Counted from the first letter of the stretch, positions 43,963 through 52,358 are shown. The stretch is 54,894 nucleotides of DNA from Prochloron sp. SulCav_FS08_3_32_3330 (GCA_020721205.1 DYNF01000009.1:1-54894), one strand, 5' to 3'. Numbers and translations are program-made. The notes: a model not told the origin generated them from the letters alone.

Positions 43963-46119
43963 ATGGCACATTATAATTTTATTATTCTTGGCTTTTTTTA
44001 TGTAATTGGTTTATTTTCCACCGCAATTTTTGGTTTTCCCTCATTTGAAACTTCTTTAAATAAATGGTTAATTATTATTAGTATAATTTTAACTTTTAAT
44101 ATTATTTCGGCTTTGACTATACCTCGATATTGGCGATTAATACCAAGAGGAAAAATCTGGTTATTAGGAGGAATAATTGCTATTTTAGCAGTAATTTACT
44201 TTCAATTTCGTGTTCCTCATCTTGAAATTAATGATATTAGTCAAATCTTAATTAAAGATAATATATCTAGTGAAATTGTTACCATTAAAGGAAAAATTTT
44301 AGATCAACCTCAACTTAATCAAAAAAATAAAATAAAATTTATTTTAGCAGTTAATCAAGTTAAAAAAGAACAAGAAAAAGAATTTCAAAATGTTAGCGGT
44401 AAAACTTATGTAACTTTACCATTATTACAAGGAAATGGTTTATATATAGGAAAAAAGATTGAGATTACAGGAATATTATATCTACCGAAAACTTCCTCTA
44501 ATCCGGGAGCATTTGATTTTCAATATTATCTAGCTCAAAAAGGAGTTTTTTCAGGAATTAGTGGCAAAAATAGTATAATTAATCTGAAAGAAAAAGAACC
44601 AATTTTTGCCCTTTATAAATTAAGAAAAAGGATCGTTCAAGCTCAATTAAAAGCCTTAGAAAGTCCATTAGGACAATTAGTTAGTTCCGTCGTTTTAGGA
44701 CGTAGTGCCGTAGATTTACCCTATCAAATAAGGGATTTATTTATTAATAGTGGATTAGCTCATGTCTTAGCGGCATCGGGTTTTCATGTAGCTTTATTAT
44801 TAGGAGTAATTCTAAAATTAACTAAAAGATTTTCTAGTAATAATCAATTAATTATAGGAGTAATCACCTTAATTTTTTATATCAGTTTAACAGGTTTACA
44901 AGCCTCCGTTTGTCGAGCCGCTTTAATGGGAGGAGCTAGTTTATTAGGTTTAGTTAATGAAAGAAAAGTTAAACCTTTAGGCTCTTTATTTTTATCAGGT
45001 ATTTTATTATTAATAATTAACCCTTTATGGTTGTGGGATTTAGGTTTTCAATTAAGTTTTTTAGCTACATTAGGCTTAATTCTTTCTGCTTCTAAAATTG
45101 AAAAGAAATTAGATTTTATTTTCCCAGTTATTGCCTCTCCTTTAGCTATTTGTTTGAGTGCCACTTTATGGGTTTTTCCCTTAATTATTTATACTTTTAA
45201 AACCTTTCCTATCTATAGTATTGTCGTTAATTTAATCGCCGATCCTTTCATTATAATTATTAGTTTAGGAGGAATGTTAAGTGCTTTTTTAGCCTTATTT
45301 TTTCCTTCCATTGGCACTTTAATCGCTCAATTATTATATTATCCAACTGATTTTTTAATTAAGATTATTCAATTCTTTAATGCTTTACCCTACAGTAATT
45401 TTGCTTTGGGACAAATTCCTTTAATCTTAATGTTAATTATCTATTTTATTTATACTTTAACTTATCTCAATCAATGGCTTAAGCAAAGATTATCTATTTC
45501 TATTTTATTAACTTTAACTTTAATTATTGTCCCAATTTTATCCAAAAATAATACTTTAATCCAAGTTACGATTTTTGACACAAATCAACCTAATATTATG
45601 ATTCAAAATAAAGGAGATAATCTATTAATTACTCAAGAAAATTATGATGATTTAGCTTATACTATTTTACCATTTTTAGATAGTCAAGGAGTCAATAATA
45701 TTAATAACTTAATTAAATTAGATCAAACAACTTCATTAATTAATAATTATTTAGCCATTAATCAAGAAATTAAATTAACTAAAAATCAAAATATTACTTC
45801 AAAAGCCATAAATCTTAATTTTTCTCATAATAAAATGTTACAATTAAATATTAATAATCAAAATTGGTTATTTTTGTTTAATCTTGATCAGAATTTTACG
45901 ATTAATAATCCTTCAGAAGTATTAATCTGGTGGGGAAATAATATTAATCTTGAATTAATCAAAAAAATCAAACCGAAAATTGCGATCGCCGTCGCCAATC
46001 AAATTAATAAAAATATAGAAAAATATTTAATAAATAATCAAATTAAATTATATTTAACTCAAGAAGATGGAGCGATCCAATGGCAAGAAAAAACAGGTTT
46101 TCAAAGTACCCTAAATTAG
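43963..46119 (+). CDS. comEC: ComEC/Rec2-family DNA uptake channel
   Basis: The 718-residue membrane protein has an N-terminal DUF4131-like part (TSSNPGAFDFQYYLAQKGVF), then the competence core with LAHVLAASGFHVALLLGV, LTGLQASVCRAALMGG and LLIINPLWLWDLGFQLSFLATLGLI. It forms the inner-membrane channel for single-stranded DNA in natural transformation. The C-terminal ~190 residues are where a metallo-beta-lactamase domain usually sits. Here it is AT-rich and has no HxHxDH motif (IFDTNQPNIMIQNKGDNLLI), so the hydrolase site appears lost. No other com gene adjoins. Confidence 0.88.
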   Translation: MAHYNFIILGFFYVIGLFSTAIFGFPSFETSLNKWLIIISIILTFNIISALTIPRYWRLIPRGKIWLLGGIIAILAVIYFQFRVPHLEINDISQILIKDNISSEIVTIKGKILDQPQLNQKNKIKFILAVNQVKKEQEKEFQNVSGKTYVTLPLLQGNGLYIGKKIEITGILYLPKTSSNPGAFDFQYYLAQKGVFSGISGKNSIINLKEKEPIFALYKLRKRIVQAQLKALESPLGQLVSSVVLGRSAVDLPYQIRDLFINSGLAHVLAASGFHVALLLGVILKLTKRFSSNNQLIIGVITLIFYISLTGLQASVCRAALMGGASLLGLVNERKVKPLGSLFLSGILLLIINPLWLWDLGFQLSFLATLGLILSASKIEKKLDFIFPVIASPLAICLSATLWVFPLIIYTFKTFPIYSIVVNLIADPFIIIISLGGMLSAFLALFFPSIGTLIAQLLYYPTDFLIKIIQFFNALPYSNFALGQIPLILMLIIYFIYTLTYLNQWLKQRLSISILLTLTLIIVPILSKNNTLIQVTIFDTNQPNIMIQNKGDNLLITQENYDDLAYTILPFLDSQGVNNINNLIKLDQTTSLINNYLAINQEIKLTKNQNITSKAINLNFSHNKMLQLNINNQNWLFLFNLDQNFTINNPSEVLIWWGNNINLELIKKIKPKIAIAVANQINKNIEKYLINNQIKLYLTQEDGAIQWQEKTGFQSTLN

Positions 46120-46122
46120 ATC

Positions 46123-46192
46123 AAAAAAGGTTCGTTGTTGTGCTTTAGCACCACAAAGTTTAGTGCTAAAGCACAACAACGAACCTTTTTTT
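46123..46192. terminator. Two-way hairpin terminator built from a family-2 repeat
   Basis: AAAAAAGGTTCGTTGTTGTG...CTTTAGCAC and GTGCTAAAGCACAACAACGAACCTTTTTTTT form a near-perfect long stem with A- and T-runs at its ends. It sits between the convergent comEC and hetR genes. Confidence 0.8.
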
Positions 46193-46199
46193 TAGAGAT

Positions 46200-47105
46200 T
46201 TATTCCTTAATACCAAACATCATTTGTAACACCATAGTTTTACCATCTTTTTGATGATATTTATCCGCCCAATTTCTAATAACTTGATCCAATTCTTTTT
46301 GGGCTTGATCTAACTTTTCTAAAGGAATATCTAACTCCTCTAAAATGCGCATAAACTTTGAATTTTTAGTTGACCATTCCCCCATCATCCTAAAATAACG
46401 TGCCGTATCTTCTACCATTGTATAAGTCCTTTCTTCAGGATTTTCAGGAGCATAAAAAGGAGAAATTAAAACATAAAAAGGTAAATTTCCCCCGTAATCA
46501 ATTCTTGAAATTGTGTTAGAATAAATTAATCTTCTCTTAATATGTTCACTTAAAGCTTCACTAATAGATATTCTTTTAGATTCAGGAAAATTTAACTGTG
46601 AACGATCATGTAAATATTCAATTAATTCTAACAATTGCCATGAATTAATTAATTGAGCCGGAGGTAAATTTTGAGGTAATTTTTCCCTAATTTTTATTTC
46701 TTGTTCCGGTGATATATTAATTGGTAAAAAACGGGATTTTTCCGAAGTACAAGGATATTTTTCTAGCCAAACATAAGGAAATTGAATTAAATAACGAGGC
46801 TCTTGAGAACCTAACATTTGAAGCAATTTTCCTTCCGTTAAAGCTTCCTTAACTTCCTGAACAATTTGTCTAACTCTTTTCGCTTCAATATGATGAAGAT
46901 GCCCAGTCATTCTAGCATTTTCATTCTGTTCAATATAAGTAGCATAAACAGCTAATTTAGCGGCAGTAGCGGCGGCTTCTAAAAAAGCTCCGTGACGATG
47001 TCCTCCAGTTCTTAAAGCCGTAAAAGCAAGATAAAATAGTATTTGATCCATTGAACTTGAATTAATACTTTTAATCAGATCAAGATCAGTATTAAGATTT
47101 GGCAT
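46200..47105 (-). CDS. hetR: HetR, master regulator of differentiation
   Basis: 301 residues, strongly similar along the full length to Anabaena HetR as I recall it. The DNA-binding part has GGHRHGAFLEAAATAAK (Anabaena G36 equals G39 here) and RMTGHLHHIEAKRV, then MLGSQEPRYLIQFPYVWLEKYP. The Ser equivalent to S152 is S155 (INSWQLL); SEALSEHIKRRL and VEDTARYFRMMGEW follow. The C-terminal hood with RILEELDI and NWADKYHQKDG holds residues that contact RGSGR peptides in known structures. Cys48 of Anabaena is Leu51 here. HetR activates genes for heterocyst or filament patterning. A patX-like gene lies 230 bp upstream on the same strand. Confidence 0.95.
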   Translation of the reverse strand: MPNLNTDLDLIKSINSSSMDQILFYLAFTALRTGGHRHGAFLEAAATAAKLAVYATYIEQNENARMTGHLHHIEAKRVRQIVQEVKEALTEGKLLQMLGSQEPRYLIQFPYVWLEKYPCTSEKSRFLPINISPEQEIKIREKLPQNLPPAQLINSWQLLELIEYLHDRSQLNFPESKRISISEALSEHIKRRLIYSNTISRIDYGGNLPFYVLISPFYAPENPEERTYTMVEDTARYFRMMGEWSTKNSKFMRILEELDIPLEKLDQAQKELDQVIRNWADKYHQKDGKTMVLQMMFGIKE

Positions 47106-47181
47106 TGTTCGATTCTCTTGAACTTAATTCTCTTAAATTGAAATGTATAATATCAGCAAAATAATATTTTGAAACTAATCA

Positions 47182-47289
47182 TTGTTTAAAAATATTCAAA
47201 TTGTTTTTACCGATTTAGATAATGGTTGTTGCACCCTAAATACTAATATTGCTAAGATTGTGGATCCTAATTTTTATTATAATCTATAA
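47182..47289 (+). pseudogene. Possible HAD-phosphatase remnant
   Basis: An open stretch on the plus strand reads FKNIQIVFTDLDNGCCTLNTNI and soon stops. Its first half matches the start of the HAD gene at 4100 (MKNIKIIFTDLDGTIL) with motif I mutated (DLDN for DLDG). It is only 35 codons and has no normal start, so it is at best a fossil in the hetR leader region. Confidence 0.3.
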
Positions 47290-47334
47290 AAGTCTATTTT
47301 TGAAATTAATTTTTCAGTATTTTTGCTAAAAAAT

Positions 47335-47499
47335 TTAACTTTTGGATTGAGTTTCTCGGTCTCGTCCACTGCCTCTTTCTATTGCTAATTCTGAGAAATT
47401 TTCATCTAAATGGAAAGAATTAATTTGAAAAATATTTGGAATAGCAAAAGAGCTTAAAAGACACAGAAATAAAATTGAGAAAACAGAGTTCTTAGACAT
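47335..47499 (-). CDS. patX: PatX-like small protein with RGSGR pentapeptide
   Basis: A 54-residue ORF. The N-terminus MSKNSVFSILFLCLLSSFAI is hydrophobic like a signal or export segment; the C-terminal part is LAIERGSGRDRETQSKS. RGSGR (residues 42-46, bases 47362-47376) is the pentapeptide of PatS, PatX and HetN that binds the HetR hood and inhibits it. Hydrophobic start plus RGSGR near the C-terminus and a place beside hetR are the described features of PatX in filamentous cyanobacteria. AGAGG lies 11 bases before the ATG. TCCAGA at 47561-47566 on this strand is one base from the DIF1 word TCCGGA, but no good -10 box follows. Probably exported and processed; expected to restrain the neighbouring HetR. 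Confidence 0.85.
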   Translation of the reverse strand: MSKNSVFSILFLCLLSSFAIPNIFQINSFHLDENFSELAIERGSGRDRETQSKS

Positions 47500-47680
47500 G
47501 ATGGAAACAACCTCTTATTAATATAATTGTTGTTTCTCTTTCCCACGTTTTATTCAAGAATCTGGATAATTTTAAAAATAAATTTATCTTTTTTGATAAC
47601 AACTAAAACAATGTTTTATCTATTACAAACAACAAAAACAAACATAGTTTTTTCAAAAAACTATGCTTTTCCCTATTCAT
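47500..47680. other. Leader region upstream of the patX-like gene
   Basis: AT-rich. On the minus strand it has TCCAGA 62-67 bases before the start and TATATT near 47520. A hairpin AACATAGTTTTTTCAAAAAACTATG lies at about 47641-47665, just after the FAD oxidoreductase stop region, and may end that transcript. Confidence 0.4.
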
Positions 47681-49519
47681 TTAATCTGGAATATAGGTAA
47701 ATTTTTCTACTAAGATCCAATTTCCTGAAGTATTAAAAGTTCCCCAAAGAGAAACTTTTTGTTGATTAATACTTCTTTCTAATTTAAAATGAATCCGGGG
47801 TAAAATCGTAATTAATTGAATTTTTTGCCCTTGATCCGATTCAGGATAAGTAACATCTAAATAATATTCTTGATTCTCAGTGTGAGATAAAATACCTTCA
47901 TAAAAATTCGGTTTCTTTTCCCTTAAATAATGGAGTTTTTCGTCAAAAGATTGATAATTTTTTGAAATCGGAACATCTGAGCCTTTAATTAAATTATCTC
48001 CTTTTGAGCCGAAAAAATAGCCATTAATCGGATAATCTTCTGGATGATCAAGATAAAAAGTCTGACCTTCTAACCAATTAGAATGTTCCCAAACTAGATC
48101 AAAAAATGGGAAAATTGCCGCCGGAGCATCTTGATCTTTTAATAATCTTTCTTGAATTTTTCTGACAGGAACATCCCTTACCTCACAATTTAACTCAATA
48201 GATAAAGCCGCCGCCATTCCTGCCGCCTGTCCAATATTCATGACTAAAGGCTGTAAACGAGTTGCACCGTTAGCAATGTGAGACACACTAATATTTTTTT
48301 CACAAACCAGTAAACCCTCTGTTTTTTCAGGGATTAAACTATCATAAGGAATTAGAAAAGGTGTACCAGTCCACCGCCCTCCCCAACGAATAGACTTGGG
48401 AGCGAGGGAAAATGGGAAGTTAGGATAATGATGATCATTTGGATAATTTCCCAAGGCGATCGCATTCATTTCTCCTTGATCATTAAAAGGTAAATTTCCC
48501 ACATTGCCATCTTTAACGGGTAAAATATTCTGTTCAATAATAGTAGTTTTACCGATTAAACGGCGACTTTCTCTGTAATAAGGATGAAGGGCAAAAGCTC
48601 CATCTCCTAATTCACTCGGAAAAGTATTTTTTGCTAAACCGTAACTTCGTCCTAATTCCTGTTGAATATAATAAGCAAAACCCTGACTATAATCAAAAGC
48701 TTCTTTTAAAAACTGTTTACGCTCAGTTTCTGTTCCAATTAAACGGTGTAAATTTTCTCCATAATCATTCCCTTTATGGGGCCAATTAAGCATGAATAAA
48801 TTAAGAGGAAGCCTTCCATAATTTAAAAACATTTCTGCTCCATAATTAGCATAAGCACCCTCATAATTTTGAGGATTATAATGAGGAGGAATCCGTATTT
48901 GTGGTGCTTTATTTCCCTTTCCATAATCCTGTAAAATTACCACCCAAGTAGGAGATTGAACCGGATATTTCTGAGTTAATTCATTTTCGGCGATCGGCGC
49001 ACTTGGCTCATGCCATTGATCTTTAAATTCCCACCCCCACCGATGAGAAACCTCTCCTAATGCCAGTAAATCACCTAATTCCGTGCCATCAAGCACAATT
49101 TTGGCAAAAATGAGGTAATCTTCAAAACGTACCCCTAAAATACGATTTTCTTCTTTTATAACTTCTAAAGGTTTTTGTCCTGATATCCACTGTAAATTAT
49201 CTAATTGATTAACCCAATCCGCTAAAATATTAGCACCAGTGCGGGGATGATAAGAAAATAAACTAACCCAACTATGATTAAGTTGTGCCTTTTGCCTCCG
49301 TTGTAAAGCTCTTAAATATGTTCCCCACAATCCCGTTTGAAAAGAGGCTAACTCATTGCCATCGGGAGCGGAAACTCCGGCAGAGGTTAACATCCCTCCT
49401 AACCAATATTCCTCACTCACAATCAGAGTTTTTACCCCACAACGGGCGGATTGAATAGCGGCGGCAGTAGCACCTGTTCCTCCTCCCACAACTAAAATAT
49501 CAGTGATGATTTTTTCCAT
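47681..49519 (-). CDS. FAD-dependent oxidoreductase (FAD_oxidored type)
   Basis: The 612-residue flavoprotein starts with the dinucleotide fold DILVVGGGTGATAAAIQSARCGVKTLIVSEEYWLGGMLTSAGV. It has VLDGTELGDLLALGEV and later NISVSHIANGATRLQPLVMNIGQAAGMAAALSIE, the pattern of the FAD_oxidored (Pfam PF12831) family. No signal peptide is evident. The substrate is unknown. It is upstream of patX/hetR on the same strand with a 181-bp gap; a shared transcript is possible but not indicated. Confidence 0.83.
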   Translation of the reverse strand: MEKIITDILVVGGGTGATAAAIQSARCGVKTLIVSEEYWLGGMLTSAGVSAPDGNELASFQTGLWGTYLRALQRRQKAQLNHSWVSLFSYHPRTGANILADWVNQLDNLQWISGQKPLEVIKEENRILGVRFEDYLIFAKIVLDGTELGDLLALGEVSHRWGWEFKDQWHEPSAPIAENELTQKYPVQSPTWVVILQDYGKGNKAPQIRIPPHYNPQNYEGAYANYGAEMFLNYGRLPLNLFMLNWPHKGNDYGENLHRLIGTETERKQFLKEAFDYSQGFAYYIQQELGRSYGLAKNTFPSELGDGAFALHPYYRESRRLIGKTTIIEQNILPVKDGNVGNLPFNDQGEMNAIALGNYPNDHHYPNFPFSLAPKSIRWGGRWTGTPFLIPYDSLIPEKTEGLLVCEKNISVSHIANGATRLQPLVMNIGQAAGMAAALSIELNCEVRDVPVRKIQERLLKDQDAPAAIFPFFDLVWEHSNWLEGQTFYLDHPEDYPINGYFFGSKGDNLIKGSDVPISKNYQSFDEKLHYLREKKPNFYEGILSHTENQEYYLDVTYPESDQGQKIQLITILPRIHFKLERSINQQKVSLWGTFNTSGNWILVEKFTYIPD

Positions 49520-49649
49520 ATTTTGACCATTATTAAATGATTAGACTATGATCACTATAATTAATTTTCAGATTAATTTTCAGATTAGTTTTCAGATTAA
49601 TTTTGATCAAAAATCATAGCCAATCATAGTATTATCATTTAATCATAGT

Positions 49650-50357
49650 TTAAAACTCTCTCACAGAAGGTTTACCGTCTATAATTTCTCCTACTAATAC
49701 CAGATCAGCAACTCCTACAAATAAACCATTATCAAGCACTCCGGGAATATTATTAATTTCTTTTTCTAATTCTGCCGGATTCTCAATCTGATCAAATTTT
49801 ACATCAATAATTAAATTACCTTCATCCGTTACCACAGGACCAGCTTTTTTTACCCCCATGCGTAACTCAGGTTTCCCTCCTAAAGCGGTTAATTTTCTCA
49901 TGGTAGGACTAACAGCCATCGGGATTACCTCCACAGGTAACAAAAAAGTAGAGCCAAGTCTATCTACTAATTTTCCAGCATCTACTACTACAATAAATTC
50001 ATTTGCCAAACTGTCTACCACTTTTTCTCTGGTATGGGCGGCACCACCACCTTTGATCATGTGTTTATCCGGATCCACTTCATCAGCCCCATCAATAGCA
50101 ATATCAATATGATCCACCGCATCAAGGGAAGTTAAAGGAATATTATATTGTTTTGCTAATACTTCCGCCTGAAAAGAGGTGGGAATACCGACAATATTTT
50201 TAATTTCCCCTTTTTGTAAACGCTCTCCAATATATTGGATCGCATAAGCTGTAGTAGAGCCTGTACCTAAACCTACCACTGAGTCAGATTTTACCCTAGC
50301 GGCGGCAACTCTACCCACAGCTTGTTTCATTAGTGTGATTGTATCAGTATCACTCAT
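49650..50357 (-). CDS. rpiA: Ribose-5-phosphate isomerase A
   Basis: 235 residues. It interconverts ribose 5-phosphate and ribulose 5-phosphate in the Calvin and pentose phosphate cycles. Signatures: [54 protein letters not shown] (catalytic Glu/Lys region) and [18 protein letters not shown]. Length is normal. AAGGAG precedes the ATG by about 8 bases. Confidence 0.96.
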   Translation of the reverse strand: MSDTDTITLMKQAVGRVAAARVKSDSVVGLGTGSTTAYAIQYIGERLQKGEIKNIVGIPTSFQAEVLAKQYNIPLTSLDAVDHIDIAIDGADEVDPDKHMIKGGGAAHTREKVVDSLANEFIVVVDAGKLVDRLGSTFLLPVEVIPMAVSPTMRKLTALGGKPELRMGVKKAGPVVTDEGNLIIDVKFDQIENPAELEKEINNIPGVLDNGLFVGVADLVLVGEIIDGKPSVREF

Positions 50358-50412
50358 AAAATAATCTCCTTAAATTTATATTTTTTTAAAATGGATCAGG
50401 CTTCAGACCCAA

Positions 50413-50524
50413 GGTGTTTTCATTCTCCAAAAAGGCAACAGATTAAAAAAATCAACCTGCGTAGGCAGGTTTTGCTTATGTAGCAAGGGGTTTCAACCAT
50501 TTGCCTCCCGATAATGAAAACACC
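50413..50524. repeat. Family-1 element with internal deletion
   Basis: Ends GGTGTTTTCATT (50413-50424) and AATGAAAACACC (50513-50524) are exact inverses. Inside are a mutated left hairpin (GGCAACAGATTAAAAA), AACCTGCGTAGGCAGGTT and a right arm (GCAAGGGGTTTCAACC). The AT core is missing. Words CTTCAG flank it on both sides. Confidence 0.8.
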
Positions 50525-50565
50525 CTGCTTCAGTCCTGATTTCTCACCGATGTTTAATTAAAAAA

Positions 50566-50604
50566 AGTTTGTTGTTGTGATGGTGCTAAAGCACAACAAC
50601 AAAC
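50566..50604. repeat. Dispersed palindrome, family 2
   Basis: GTTTGTTGTTGTG and CACAACAACAAAC are inverted around ATGGTGCTAAAG, at the 3' side of the rbp gene where it may act as terminator. Confidence 0.75.
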
Positions 50605-50629
50605 CAAGATTAACTAATCAAAAATACGA

Positions 50630-51184
50630 TTAGTTAGTAGCAGTTTGTGTACTATATCTTTCTTTAAGTATGGCTAACTCATTCGCCCAACGGGGATCTG
50701 GTTGGAAAGACTCATTTCCCGTGCTGGTAATCGTAGTTTGATTGCTAGAATTAGATTTTTGACGACGATTTTTCTTCTTCTTATTCCCACCACCAGAGAT
50801 GGAAGGAGAAGAAGAAAGAGAAGGAGGTGAAGGAGGTGAGGAAGGTGAGGAAGGTGAAGAAGGTGAGGAAATATTGATTTTAGGAGTCGGTTTTGCCATC
50901 GTTGTTTCTTCATTTTGATCCCCTTTACCTTTGCTACGAGGTAAAGCTTTTTCAATTTTCAGAGGACTTTCCATAAAAGGCTGACCGTTATATTTTTCAA
51001 TAAACTGATCCGCTTCTTCATCTGTAGCCACCGTCACAAAACCAAAACCTCGACATTTACCCGTTTTACGATCTTTAATTAATTTCGTCGTAACAGCTAC
51101 TTCCGAGTCTACAAACACGGCTTGAAATGCCTCACGATCAATTACGTCTTTAGGTAAATTACCAACATATAAACGGATAGACAT
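50630..51184 (-). CDS. rbp: RRM-type RNA-binding protein with Ser/Pro-rich tail
   Basis: 184 residues. An N-terminal RRM domain (1-85) has RNP2 LYVGNLPKDV and RNP1 KCRGFGFVTV. The linker carries tandem SSP units (SSPSSPSSPSSPPSPP), then KKKKNRRQK and a conserved-looking C-terminal end (DPRWANELAILKERY). Cyanobacterial Rbp proteins are cold-inducible and bind mRNA; most are ~100 residues with a short Gly-rich tail, so this one is long. GGAGGT lies 8 bases before the ATG. A structured leader (51250-51317) suggests control at RNA level. Confidence 0.9.
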   Translation of the reverse strand: MSIRLYVGNLPKDVIDREAFQAVFVDSEVAVTTKLIKDRKTGKCRGFGFVTVATDEEADQFIEKYNGQPFMESPLKIEKALPRSKGKGDQNEETTMAKPTPKINISSPSSPSSPSSPPSPPSLSSSPSISGGGNKKKKNRRQKSNSSNQTTITSTGNESFQPDPRWANELAILKERYSTQTATN

Positions 51185-51249
51185 TATATATACCTCCAGA
51201 TGGGATTTAATAAAAAAAATTTGATTTTATGAACTGTCTTAACAATCTT

Positions 51250-51317
51250 GACAACAGAAAAAAGGGAGGAATAGACTCGCAGTTTTATCACCTTGAGTCT
51301 GTTGTCTTCCCTTTTTT
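51250..51317 (-). promoter_or_regulatory. Structured 5' leader of rbp with two crossing stems
   Basis: In the minus-strand transcript the order is AAAAAAGGGA (51317-51308), GACAACAG (51306-51299), AGACTC (51300-51295), a 16-base loop, GAGTCT (51278-51273), TCCCTTTTTT (51267-51258), CTGTTGTC (51257-51250). AAAAAAGGGA pairs perfectly with TCCCTTTTTT (10 bp), and GACAACAG pairs perfectly with CTGTTGTC (8 bp), but these pairings cross, so in a simple fold they exclude each other. The centre AGACTC/GAGTCT stem fits either. TCCC followed by U-runs could act as an intrinsic-terminator-like form. It lies 66 bases before the rbp start. Confidence 0.6.
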
Positions 51318-51644
51318 TTGTCATAGCGATTGGTTTTTTAATCAATATATGATTAGTCAATATCTGCTCACTCCTGCATAATGAGAGCCTAAGAGCAATG
51401 TTTTGAGCTTGTGTCTCACGAGTCATTTTAACAAGGACTTGTGCGATTTTCTCTTTTATAATTATTACAGATTCTTTTCACAATAGATCAAACCGTTCCA
51501 AACGTCAAATAATTTTAATATTTTGAGATTTGATAATTTGACGTTACATAATTAAGGTATGATAAAATTTCCCAAAAACACAAAAGACCCAAAGAAATAT
51601 TTTTCAACAATTAGATTAATCTTTAATAATTCATGGAGGTTATT

Positions 51645-52265
51645 TTGTCAACACTTGAAACGATTACCATTCCCCCTGCTAACGGTAAATCCCCTCAATA
51701 TTTAGTGCTTGCATTACACGGTTGGGGTGCTAATTTTCATGATTTAGTCAGTTTAGTGCCAATGTTTAATCTCCCTAGCTATCAATTTTTATTTCCAAAT
51801 GCCCCTTTTCCCCATCCTCAAGTGCAGGGAGGGAGAGCATGGTATTCCCTTGAAACCAGTGATTATAAAGGTTTAGCTGAAAGTAGGGAAATTCTTTTTG
51901 ATTGGTTACAATCCTTAGAATCTTTAACACAAATTCCTCTCGATCGCACTTTTATGGTCGGTTTTTCCCAAGGTGGTGCGATGAGTCTGGATGTGGGAAT
52001 ACAATTACCTTTAGCCGGAGTTTGTAGTATTAGTGGTTATTTACATTATCAACCGGAAATCATCGAAAATCACACTTATCCGCCCGTTTTAATGGTGCAT
52101 GGCAAAATAGATCAAGTTGTACCTTTATCGGCTTCTCATCAAGCCAGAAATGAGTTAACTCAAATTGGCGTAAAAATAAATTATCATGAATTTCCCTATA
52201 TGGGTCACGAAATACCTCAAGATGCTTTAAATATAATGCAACGCTTTATTGAGGAAAATTCTTAA
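51645..52265 (+). CDS. Alpha/beta hydrolase, carboxylesterase/phospholipase type
   Basis: About 206 residues. LALHGWGANFHDL gives the oxyanion region; VGFSQGGAM contains the nucleophile Ser; VHGKIDQVVP has the catalytic Asp; YMGHEIP has the His. This fits the Est/YpfH-type serine esterases. Start choice: GGAGG sits right after the ATG at 51633 and 5 bases before a TTG at 51645, so initiation at the TTG (MSTLETITIPP) is more likely than at the ATG. Confidence 0.88.
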   Translation: MSTLETITIPPANGKSPQYLVLALHGWGANFHDLVSLVPMFNLPSYQFLFPNAPFPHPQVQGGRAWYSLETSDYKGLAESREILFDWLQSLESLTQIPLDRTFMVGFSQGGAMSLDVGIQLPLAGVCSISGYLHYQPEIIENHTYPPVLMVHGKIDQVVPLSASHQARNELTQIGVKINYHEFPYMGHEIPQDALNIMQRFIEENS

Positions 52266-52358
52266 TTTTTGCACTCAAACAAGAACGGGACTTAATTAGA
52301 GTAAAATAAAAATATACGCTTCTTTGATCAGAAATAAAGCTATTAGGGGGAATGTGTG

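Noticed and set aside
51184-51426. 80-residue ORF upstream of rbp
   Set aside because: It spans the structured leader, is rich in Lys/Ile as expected from AT-rich DNA, has no ribosome site and resembles no family.
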